The notes beneath the pieces are model-generated. The model saw only the letters and a program-made list of their open reading frames with translations, was not told the DNA's origin and made no database searches. This document shows, one piece after another, positions 1-5,220 of a DNA stretch of 7,393 bases (within the stretch, counting starts at the first letter, position 1; the number at the start of each line of letters is the position of its first letter). Source of the stretch: Gammaproteobacteria bacterium (lineage in GTDB: Bacteria > Pseudomonadota > Gammaproteobacteria > Burkholderiales > Thiobacillaceae); assembly GCA_018820745.1 (NCBI GenBank), contig JAHJNP010000302.1:1-7393 (forward strand), given 5' to 3'. A program made the translations under genes and the position numbers.

Positions 1-480
1 CGGGGCGATGCGCTGGTCGAGTTGCAGCAGGGGCCGAAAAACAACAAGCCGCTGGATACCCTGCAAAAGGGAATTCAGCTGGATGCCGGCGCGCGCTATG
101 ACAGCGGTAACCTCGGCGGCTATCCGGCGGCATTCGCAGCGGGCGCACAGCAGGGCAAGCCGGTGGTGGCGGCGGCCGTGGTGTACCATGGCACGCAGTA
201 CCTGATTGCAGGCATGGCCCGCGACAAGCCCACCTACGCGCGCGAACGCAACACCCTGCGCACGGCGATCAACAGCTTCCGTGCGATCACCCCGGCCGAG
301 AAAAAGGCGGCCCGGCCTTACGTGCTGAAACTGGTCACGGCACAGCCCGGCATGACGATGGCAAACCTGGCGCAGCAGTCGCCGCTGGGCGCCGACGCCG
401 AAAGCCAGCTGCGCCTGCTGAACGCCCTTTACCCAAGCGGCGAGCCCACACCGGGCCAGCGCCTCAAAATTGTCCAGTAG
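1..480 (+). CDS. M48-family metalloprotease, C-terminal part (5' end outside window)
   Basis: The frame is open from base 1 to the TAG at 478-480, giving the last 159 residues. They match the C-terminal region I know from proteobacterial M48 (BepA/YfgC-like) periplasmic zinc proteases. After a region containing VVAAAVVYHGTQYLIAG comes a stretch starting SFRAITPAEKKAARP, then a LysM-like end of the type 'VTAQPGMTMANLAQQSPL ... QLRLLNALYPSGEPTPGQ RLKIV'. The catalytic HExxH motif and any signal peptide would lie upstream and cannot be checked. By family knowledge, such proteins degrade or help assemble outer-membrane proteins in the periplasm. The stop overlaps the next gene by 11 bases, so the two are probably co-transcribed. 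The family call rests on the tail only and is fairly firm; the exact substrate is unknown. Confidence 0.75.
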   Translation, partial: RGDALVELQQGPKNNKPLDTLQKGIQLDAGARYDSGNLGGYPAAFAAGAQQGKPVVAAAVVYHGTQYLIAGMARDKPTYARERNTLRTAINSFRAITPAEKKAARPYVLKLVTAQPGMTMANLAQQSPLGADAESQLRLLNALYPSGEPTPGQRLKIVQ

Positions 481-2038
481 GCGCCGGCCCTCCCTTTCGC
501 AGCTCGGACTGCTGCTGCTTTGCGCGGCCTGGCTGCTGCCGGGGCTGGTGGGGCACGCGCCATGGAAAGGCGGCGACGGCGACCACTTCGTGCAGCTGTG
601 GCTGCTGCTGCAAAGCGACGTTGCGCCGCAGGCCGTGTCGGCCACGCCACCCCTGTATTACTGGGTGGCGACCGCCACCGCCTGGCTCACTTCGCCCGTT
701 CTGGCCTTGCACGACGGCGCGCGGCTGGCCTCGGGCCTGTTCGTCGCGCTGGCGCTTTTTTTTGTCGCGCGTACCGCTCGCGTGTTGTATGGCGCAGAAG
801 CGGGCTGGGCCGCTGCGTTGACGCTGCTGGGCTGTGTGGGCTTGCTGGTGCGCGGCCACGAACTCAATGCCTATACCGCCCAGTTCGCCGCCGCCGCGAT
901 CATGCTGTATGGCCTGGCCAGCTTGCCGCAGAACGTCCGCAGCGGATGGGCGCTGGGTATTGGGGCAACGCTCATGCTGCTCGCCGGCGGGGTGGCGGAA
1001 GCGGTGTTGATCCTGGCGCTGGCGGGATTGTTGCCGCTGCTGCTTGAGAGTTATCGTTCCCCGGCGGCGCGTCGCGCGTTGCTGTGGGGGATCGGCCTCG
1101 CGCTTGCCGCAAGTGCGGCATGGCTGGCTTATCTTGCCACGCAGGGGATTCCGTTTGTGCGTGTGCTCAACCTGCAGCGCTGGCTGGGGGGCGATGGCCT
1201 TCGTCCAGCTTACTTCCCGGGCATTCTGGGCTGGTATGCCTGGCCGGCGTGGCCGCTGGCGGCTTGGGGACTGTATCGCAGCAGGCGCCAGTGGCGCACC
1301 CCCGGCATGGTGCTGCCGCTCGGCGCGCTGGTGGGCCTGCTCGGCTTGTACGCACTGGCAGCCCACCCCGGCGAGGAGCAGGGTCTGGTTCTGTTGCTGC
1401 CGCTGGCGCTGCTGGGGGCAGCCGGGCTGCTCACCCTGCGGCGCGGCGCGGCCAGCGCCTTGCTGTGGTTTGCGCTGATGCTGTTCGGTTTTATCGGGCT
1501 GGTGTTCTGGGTCTACTGGAGCGCGCATGACCTCGGCAGTCCGGCGCGACTGGCAGCGCGGCTGACCAGGCTGGGCATGACCGGCGTCGGCGAATTGCGT
1601 CCGTGGGCGCTGGCGCTCGGCCTCGTCGTCACCCTGGCCTGGATCGTGTTCCTGGCCCGGGTCGGCCGCTCGCCACTGCGCCCCATACTGGTGTGGACGG
1701 CGAGCATGACGTTTATCTGGGCCTTGCTGATGGCGCTGTTTCAGGCGCCGCTCGACCGCCGCCTGAGTTATGCCAGCGTCGCAGAGGAACTGGCGGCGCG
1801 GGTGCCGTCCGCGGCGTGCATCCAGACGGTCCAGGTGCGCAGCCAGCAGCGCCTGCTGCTGGCCTATCACAGCGGGCGCCAACTCGCCGCCGCCGCCGGC
1901 TGCGACTGGTTGTTGGTGGGAACCCGGCGCAACGCGGGCGAACCCGATATTCCGGACGGCTGGATCAAGCAGTGGGAAGGCGCGCGCGCCGGCGACCGCA
2001 CCGACCGTTTTCACCTCTATGCCCGGCAGCGGCAGTAA
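470..2038 (+). CDS. Membrane glycosyltransferase, GT39/ArnT-like (PMT superfamily)
   Basis: A 522-residue polytopic membrane protein with about 11-12 hydrophobic segments. The first is at residues 10-28, and others lie near 85-104, 112-128, 135-150, 158-192, 202-222, 248-268, 282-323, 328-350, 375-398 and 405-425. A soluble tail of about 95 residues follows. The first long loop carries PPLYYW at 60-65, and a later loop has RGHELNAYT; both positions match GT39/GT83 enzymes, which move a sugar from a polyprenyl-phosphate donor to a lipid or protein acceptor on the outer face of the inner membrane. The loop after helix 1, where the family usually has an Asp-Glu pair, reads GGDGDH (D36, D38), so the catalytic acid position is atypical. 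The start is a TTG at 470 inside the upstream gene, with no clear Shine-Dalgarno site; translational coupling is likely. An in-frame start further upstream cannot be excluded. Acceptor unknown. The 3' end overlaps mobA by 20 bases. Confidence 0.8.
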   Translation: MSSRRRPSLSQLGLLLLCAAWLLPGLVGHAPWKGGDGDHFVQLWLLLQSDVAPQAVSATPPLYYWVATATAWLTSPVLALHDGARLASGLFVALALFFVARTARVLYGAEAGWAAALTLLGCVGLLVRGHELNAYTAQFAAAAIMLYGLASLPQNVRSGWALGIGATLMLLAGGVAEAVLILALAGLLPLLLESYRSPAARRALLWGIGLALAASAAWLAYLATQGIPFVRVLNLQRWLGGDGLRPAYFPGILGWYAWPAWPLAAWGLYRSRRQWRTPGMVLPLGALVGLLGLYALAAHPGEEQGLVLLLPLALLGAAGLLTLRRGAASALLWFALMLFGFIGLVFWVYWSAHDLGSPARLAARLTRLGMTGVGELRPWALALGLVVTLAWIVFLARVGRSPLRPILVWTASMTFIWALLMALFQAPLDRRLSYASVAEELAARVPSAACIQTVQVRSQQRLLLAYHSGRQLAAAAGCDWLLVGTRRNAGEPDIPDGWIKQWEGARAGDRTDRFHLYARQRQ

Positions 2039-2609
2039 ATCAGCGTCGCCGCGCGTCGCCGCCGTTGTCCTGGCGGGTGGCCAGGGCCGCCGCATGGGCG
2101 GCGCCGACAAGGGGCTGATCGAGTACCAGGGGCGTCCGCTGATCGAATGGGCGCTTGCCGCCCTCGCCCCGCAGGTCGGCGAACTCGTGATCAGCGCCAA
2201 CCGCAATCTCGAGATTTACGCGGCGTACGGTTACCGCGTGCTGCCCGACACCCTGCCCGATTTCCCCGGTCCGCTGGCGGGTGTGCTGGCGGCGCTGCAG
2301 GCGGTGGCGGCGGACTGGCTGCTGGTCGCGCCCTGCGACACGCCGCATCTGCCGGCCGACCTGGCGGCGCGTCTGCTGGCGGCGGCGCAGCGCGCGAACG
2401 TGCCGCTGGCGGTGGCGGCGGACGCGGCGCGCGTGCACCACAGCTGCTTCATCGTGCGTACCGATCAGCGCGACAACCTGGCCGGGTATCTGGCGCGCGG
2501 CGAGCGTGCGGTGCGTCACTGGCAGGCGGGATTGCCCTCGACGACGGTGCGCTTCGAGGCGGCCTGTTTTGCCAATTTCAATCAGCCTCAGGATTTGCGG
2601 CCGGGTTAA
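2019..2609 (+). CDS. mobA: Molybdenum cofactor guanylyltransferase MobA
   Basis: This 196-residue protein matches the usual MobA length (about 190-200). It joins GMP from GTP to Mo-molybdopterin to make the bis-MGD cofactor of DMSO-reductase-family enzymes such as nitrate reductase and formate dehydrogenase, in the cytoplasm. The N-terminal nucleotide-binding loop VLAGGQGRRMGGADKG is at residues 17-32. SANRN is at 59-63, DFPGPLAG at 81-88, and PCDTP at 105-109, where D107 is the expected magnesium ligand. The ATG at 2019 is the only sensible start ahead of the glycine-rich loop. It lies within the end of the glycosyltransferase gene and has no obvious Shine-Dalgarno site, so it probably relies on translational coupling. 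No mobB, moeA or moa gene is visible in the window. Confident call; the symbol follows from the motif set. Confidence 0.95.
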   Translation: MPGSGSKSASPRVAAVVLAGGQGRRMGGADKGLIEYQGRPLIEWALAALAPQVGELVISANRNLEIYAAYGYRVLPDTLPDFPGPLAGVLAALQAVAADWLLVAPCDTPHLPADLAARLLAAAQRANVPLAVAADAARVHHSCFIVRTDQRDNLAGYLARGERAVRHWQAGLPSTTVRFEAACFANFNQPQDLRPG

Positions 2610-2617
2610 GGCCCGGC
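2600..2617 (+). terminator. Weak hairpin across the mobA stop codon
   Basis: GCCGGG at 2600-2605 pairs with CCCGGC at 2612-2617 around a 6-base loop that contains the TAA stop of mobA. No T-run follows, so a Rho-independent terminator is doubtful. It could slow the polymerase or protect the 3' end of the M48-glycosyltransferase-mobA transcript. It could also be chance in GC-rich DNA. Confidence 0.2.
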
Positions 2618-2697
2618 GCGAGGGTTTGCTGGAGCGGGGTAAACTCGTGCGCTCACGCTGTCGCGTGTCAGACGATGAAATCGTCGCTTAAAAAACC

Positions 2698-2703
2698 AGG
2701 AGG
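2698..2703 (+). promoter_or_regulatory. Strong Shine-Dalgarno site AGGAGG for the exported MBL-fold gene
   Basis: AGGAGG ends 7 bases before the ATG at 2711 and is the best ribosome binding site on the plus strand of the window. It is the main reason for choosing that start over the in-frame ATG at 2675 (upstream) and the one at 2771 (downstream, which has its own GGGAGG at 2755-2760). Confidence 0.75.
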
Positions 2704-2710
2704 ACACGCC

Positions 2711-3781
2711 ATGAACATCGCAATCCCGTCCGTGCCGATCAAGCTGCAACGGGGGGGAGGCCATGCCGGTATGTGCTGCGCACGCTGGCTGGTGCTGGCC
2801 TGCGCGCTGCTGACCGGCATGGCGGCGTCGGCCGCGCCGCCGGTGGAGACGCCCTACGGCGCGGTCAGCCTGCCCTTCACCCTGTACCAGGTGCCGGGCG
2901 CCCCCGTTTATTACGTCGAAGGCTTGTCGGGCGTTCCCGACTCGGTGAACGAGGGGCATACCTCGAACGCCGGCTTCGTGGTGACCGAGGCGGGGGTGGT
3001 GGTGTTTGACGCACTCGGCACGCCGGCGCTGGGCTACCGGCTGCTGCAACGCATCCGCGAGGTGACCGACAAGCCCGTCAAGTGCGTCGTGGTCAGCCAC
3101 TACCATGCCGACCACATCTACGGTCTGCAGGCCTTCAAGGAGCATGCCAACGCGCCGACCGTGCTGGCCCAGCGCGGCACCCTTGGTTACACGGGGGGCA
3201 CTGCGGACAGCCAGGGCGAGGATGCCGCGCGCCGGCTCGAGCAGCGCCGCCAGGCCCTGTTTCCCTGGGTGGACGAGAAGACGACCATCGTGGCACCGGA
3301 TCAGGTTTTCGACCGGGAGACATCCTTCGAACTGGGCGGCGTCCGGTTCGAGGTCAAGCATCTCGGGCCGGCCCACGCGCCGGGCGACGCCATCATGCTG
3401 GTCAGGAACTACGGGGTGCTGTTCGGCGGCGATGTGATCTACGGTGGCCGTGTTCCCTTCCTCGACAGCCCCGAAACCGACATCACGCAGTGGCTGGCGG
3501 GCCTGGATTACATCGCAGGCCTGAAGGACCAGGTGCAATACGTCATTCCCGGCCATGGCACGATGTCGGAGGATGCCCAGCGGGTGGTGGAGGCGACCCG
3601 GAATTACATTCTCTACGTGCGCGAGGTCATGGCCCGGGCGGTCGGGGATCTCGTTCCATTCGACGAGGCCTACCTCAATACTGGCTGGTCACGCTTTGAA
3701 AAACTGCCGGCCTTCGACGCCAGCAATCGCGGCAATGCCTACCGCATTTATCTGGACGAGGAAGCCCGCTCACTGAGGTAA
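2711..3781 (+). CDS. Exported metallo-beta-lactamase-fold hydrolase (SoxH / quinoprotein-relay-like)
   Basis: A 356-residue protein. An N-terminal stretch is followed by a hydrophobic segment at about 26-41 ending ASAA, a likely Sec signal peptide, so the enzyme should act in the periplasm. The MBL metal motif is HYHADH at 130-135 (H130, H132, D134, H135). H222 (in GPAHAPGD), D241 (in GGDVIYGG) and H282 (in PGHG) complete a binuclear site, almost certainly zinc. NEGHTSNAGFVV before the fold and the overall layout resemble the SoxH and 'quinoprotein relay system zinc metallohydrolase' families, whose substrates are poorly known. It is not a typical antibiotic-degrading enzyme on this evidence. 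In-frame ATGs exist at 2675, 2711 and 2771. The 2771 start would give a compact 21-residue signal peptide (MCCARWLVLACALLTG...), while 2711 has the best ribosome binding site. Probably a single-gene unit ending at a hairpin. Confidence 0.8.
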   Translation: MNIAIPSVPIKLQRGGGHAGMCCARWLVLACALLTGMAASAAPPVETPYGAVSLPFTLYQVPGAPVYYVEGLSGVPDSVNEGHTSNAGFVVTEAGVVVFDALGTPALGYRLLQRIREVTDKPVKCVVVSHYHADHIYGLQAFKEHANAPTVLAQRGTLGYTGGTADSQGEDAARRLEQRRQALFPWVDEKTTIVAPDQVFDRETSFELGGVRFEVKHLGPAHAPGDAIMLVRNYGVLFGGDVIYGGRVPFLDSPETDITQWLAGLDYIAGLKDQVQYVIPGHGTMSEDAQRVVEATRNYILYVREVMARAVGDLVPFDEAYLNTGWSRFEKLPAFDASNRGNAYRIYLDEEARSLR

Positions 3782-3786
3782 CCGTC

Positions 3787-3811
3787 GGGTGCGGGCACCG
3801 GTCCCGCACCC
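3787..3811. terminator. Hairpin between convergent genes, likely two-way terminator
   Basis: A perfect 9-base stem, GGGTGCGGG (3787-3795) with CCCGCACCC (3803-3811), has a 7-base loop. It fills the 39-base gap between the MBL-fold gene stop and the stop of the ferritin-like gene on the other strand. The flanks GTC (3784-3786) and GAC (3818-3820) can extend the stem past a bulge. There is no T-run on either strand, so it is not a classic intrinsic terminator, but its position and stability suit transcript ends from both sides. Confidence 0.6.
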
Positions 3812-3820
3812 TGCCCCGAC

Positions 3821-4108
3821 TCAGTCGTGAGCGATTTTCTTGTCGGTGAACAGGTAGTCGCGCAGCTCCTTGTCGAACCGCGGGTCCTTCCGGCGGATCC
3901 ACTCCAGCACCATGGCGGCGTGCTCCTTCTCCTCGTCGCGGTTGTGCTTGAGGATGGCGCGCAACTCCGGGTCCTTGCAGGCATCCACCCGCTGGTTGTA
4001 CCAGTCCACCGCTTCGAGTTCTTCCATGAGCGAGACGATCGCCCGGTGCATGTCGCGGGTTTCCGCGCTGAGTTCTTCGATGGCCTCGTGATAACCCTCG
4101 TTTGACAT
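3821..4108 (-). CDS. Ferritin-like protein of the encapsulated ferritin (EncFtn) family
   Basis: A 95-residue all-helical protein. HRAIVSLMEELEAVDWYNQR (21-40) and HNRDEEKEHAAMVLEWIRR (55-73) closely match the Rhodospirillum rubrum EncFtn sequence as I recall it. Its ferroxidase residues E32, E62 and H65 correspond here to E30, E60 and H63, and Y39 corresponds to Y37. EncFtn subunits form ring-shaped decamers, with the iron centre at a dimer interface, and oxidise Fe(II), normally inside an encapsulin shell. This protein stops at TDKKIAHD and lacks the C-terminal cargo-loading tail, and no encapsulin gene is in the window, so it may work free in the cytoplasm or be loaded some other way. Start ATG 4108 is preceded by AGGGAG (4115-4120). 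First of three small stress-type genes on this strand; its 3' end meets the convergent hairpin. Confidence 0.88.
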   Translation of the reverse strand: MSNEGYHEAIEELSAETRDMHRAIVSLMEELEAVDWYNQRVDACKDPELRAILKHNRDEEKEHAAMVLEWIRRKDPRFDKELRDYLFTDKKIAHD

Positions 4109-4133
4109 GTTTTGCTCCCTTCGTGTTGCGACA

Positions 4134-4139
4134 AGAATA
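4134..4139 (-). promoter_or_regulatory. Possible -10 element (TATTCT) for the ferritin-like gene
   Basis: TATTCT on the minus strand lies about 25 bases before the start codon, in the 53-base gap behind the coiled-coil gene. No recognisable -35 sits 16-18 bases upstream (AGCCGG), so this is tentative. If it is real, the ferritin-like gene can be transcribed apart from its neighbour. Confidence 0.22.
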
Positions 4140-4161
4140 GGCCCGGTGTGGTGTGGCCGGC

Positions 4162-4449
4162 TTATTTGAATCGGGCGGTGGCTGAACGCACCGCCTCGCT
4201 GACCGATTCCCACGCCAGTTCGACGCCGGCCTTGAGGTCTTGCCAGGCGCCTTCGCTTGCGGATTCAACCTCGTTCAGCTTGCTGCGGGCGTGATCGCGA
4301 TTGCTGCGCAGGACCTCGAGCTGCTTGTGGTATTCGGCGCGTGCCCCGGCTTCAGCGGCGTTGGCCTTGGCCGACAGCGCATCGATCTCGGCATTCCATT
4401 GATCGAGTTTGGCGTGCATCTTGCGTACAAATTCTTCTTTCGTGCTCAT
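4162..4449 (-). CDS. Small coiled-coil protein, sll1863 stress-response type
   Basis: A 95-residue, highly charged, all-helical protein. Residues about 5-62 form a predicted long coiled coil rich in Ala, Glu, Lys and Arg (KMHAKLDQWNAEIDALSAKA, then EYHKQLEVLRSNRDHARSKL). WQDLKAGVELAWESVSEAVR (69-88) follows, and the protein ends in ARFK. This matches the short 'coiled coil domain-containing protein' family related to cyanobacterial Sll1863, linked by name to stress response; its molecular role is not established. There is no signal peptide, so it is probably cytoplasmic or membrane-peripheral. The ATG at 4449 is supported by AAAGGAG at 4456-4462, six bases away; the longer open frame upstream has no such site. 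It sits between the ferritin-like and HPF-like genes, all in one direction, which fits a stress group. Confidence 0.75.
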   Translation of the reverse strand: MSTKEEFVRKMHAKLDQWNAEIDALSAKANAAEAGARAEYHKQLEVLRSNRDHARSKLNEVESASEGAWQDLKAGVELAWESVSEAVRSATARFK

Positions 4450-4499
4450 GTCATTCTCCTTTTTGCCGTGGGGCACTACCAGTGTATCGGGCCAGCCCC

Positions 4500-4514
4500 G
4501 GTTCGATTCGAACC
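4500..4514. promoter_or_regulatory. Perfect 15-base palindrome upstream of the coiled-coil gene
   Basis: GGTTCGATTCGAACC reads the same on both strands except for its central base. CCAG (4492-4495) and CTGG (4515-4518) flank it and could extend the symmetry across a CCCC bulge. It lies about 50 bases before the start of the coiled-coil gene. A possible -10 (TACACT on the minus strand) falls between the two, so the palindrome could be an operator or a hairpin in the leader. The rest of the 232-base gap (4450-4681) holds no gene that I can support. Confidence 0.35.
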
Positions 4515-4566
4515 CTGGGTGCCTCGAGAGATTTTGTTGGATCTCGACGTGGAATTGCCAGGCGAC

Positions 4567-4575
4567 ACGATAGCA
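4567..4575 (-). promoter_or_regulatory. Possible extended -10 (TGCTATCGT) for the coiled-coil gene
   Basis: On the minus strand TGCTATCGT fits the TGnTATnnT extended -10 form, about 120 bases before the coiled-coil gene start. It has no good -35 (TCCCGC at a 17-base spacing), which extended -10 promoters can tolerate. It would place the palindrome at 4500-4514 in the transcribed leader. Weak evidence. Confidence 0.2.
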
Positions 4576-4681
4576 CCCGCGCCGCGCAAGCGGGATACAC
4601 AAAGACGGCGGCCTATTCGATGGCTGGGGCGAGGGACGGATCGCGCGGTGCCGATCGCCACGCCTACCCAGCTGATTCGTC

Positions 4682-5035
4682 TTATGACTCGTCGTCGCTG
4701 CCCGGAATTGGCGGATTGCGTTTGTATTCCCCGAGTTTGCCGAGCGTGCTGTCGAGCGTGCGCTTCAGTTTTTGGGCGGCGCCGTCGATTGCCTGGTGCA
4801 GCGAGCCGGCCTGTTCGGTGACCGCGAGCGGCTGACGGCCGGCCACGCGGGCTTCCATCAGGCAGCGCTTGTCGTTCTCGCCGGCCTTCTGGCCGTTGAC
4901 GTCGCTGAGGTGGATTTCCACCCGGGTGACATCGTCGCGGAAGCGGCCGAGCAGCCGTTGCACCACCTCTTCGGCATGGCGTCCGAGGGCTTCGCGGCCG
5001 TCGACGCTTTCATCCGTATTGAACTGTATTTGCAT
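4682..5035 (-). CDS. HPF/RaiA-family ribosome-associated protein (short type)
   Basis: A 117-residue protein starting MQIQFNTDESVDGREAL. VTRVEIHLSDVNGQKAGENDKRC is at residues 36-58, and MEARVAGRQPLAVTEQAGSL at 60-79 precedes the helix ending DGAAQKLKRTLDS. This beta-alpha-beta-beta-beta-alpha pattern is that of the small HPF/YfiA (RaiA) domain. Members bind the decoding groove of the 30S subunit, hibernating or protecting ribosomes under starvation or stress. It lacks the long C-terminal dimerisation domain of long HPF; its tail (YKRNPPIPGSDDES) is short and acidic. Many bacteria carry such divergent extra copies, so it need not be the housekeeping hpf. The ATG at 5035 is set by AGGAG (5043-5047), 7 bases upstream. 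The 171-base region in front of it holds two small inverted repeats and is probably where its promoter lies. Confidence 0.85.
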   Translation of the reverse strand: MQIQFNTDESVDGREALGRHAEEVVQRLLGRFRDDVTRVEIHLSDVNGQKAGENDKRCLMEARVAGRQPLAVTEQAGSLHQAIDGAAQKLKRTLDSTLGKLGEYKRNPPIPGSDDES

Positions 5036-5097
5036 GGGGTTTCTCCTGAAAATATTTGTGTGGGCTGCGCGCCGGCCGGATTCAGGTAGCTGGCAAG

Positions 5098-5112
5098 GCA
5101 CTGACCCAGTGC
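5098..5112. promoter_or_regulatory. Inverted repeat in front of the HPF-like gene
   Basis: GCACTG and CAGTGC flank a 3-base centre (ACC on the plus strand), about 63 bases before the HPF-like start. A second small dyad, GCCCG-GAA-CGGGC, lies at 5159-5171. Either could be an operator or a leader hairpin. Five- or six-base stems occur by chance in GC-rich DNA, so the call is weak. Confidence 0.25.
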
Positions 5113-5192
5113 GATAGCCCAGCCATGTTTTCCGCTTGTGTATATGCAGTATGGCACGGCCCGGAACGGGCAACGGATTCGATGCGGCCGGG

Positions 5193-5220
5193 GCCGGCAG
5201 GCTCAATCAGCCCTGCCGGC
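5193..5220 (-). terminator. Hairpin at the end of the persulfide dioxygenase gene
   Basis: A perfect 9-base stem (GCCGGCAGG at 5193-5201 with CCTGCCGGC at 5212-5220) has a 10-base loop containing the TGA stop of the dioxygenase gene. It lies at the 3' end of the presumed glcE-glcF-dioxygenase operon. No T-run follows on the minus strand, so termination may be weak or Rho-assisted. Confidence 0.45.

Noticed and set aside
464..2206. A 580-codon open frame on the minus strand opposite the glycosyltransferase and mobA
   Set aside because: It lies antisense to two recognisable genes. Its translation is rich in Gln, Arg, Ala and Pro with no domain or motif. Long antisense frames are common in GC-rich genomes.
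2626..2645. Promoter-like TTGCTG and TAAACT in front of the MBL-fold gene
   Set aside because: Only about 8 bases separate the two boxes, too few for a sigma-70 promoter, and no other -35 fits the TAAACT.
2606..3556. A 316-codon minus-strand frame opposite the MBL-fold gene
   Set aside because: The plus-strand frame has a full set of MBL metal ligands, a signal peptide and a strong ribosome binding site. The minus-strand product has no family resemblance.
4490..4530. Possible tRNA T-arm (GGTTCGATTC, or GTTCGAATC on the minus strand)
   Set aside because: The five-base T-stem does not pair on either strand, and no acceptor stem, anticodon arm or CCA is found nearby. It is better explained as a palindrome.
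5119..5206. Minus-strand extension of the HPF-like frame up to 5206
   Set aside because: The extension has no family similarity and no ribosome binding site. The ATG at 5035 has AGGAG at the right distance and begins with the family's typical MQIQFNTD.
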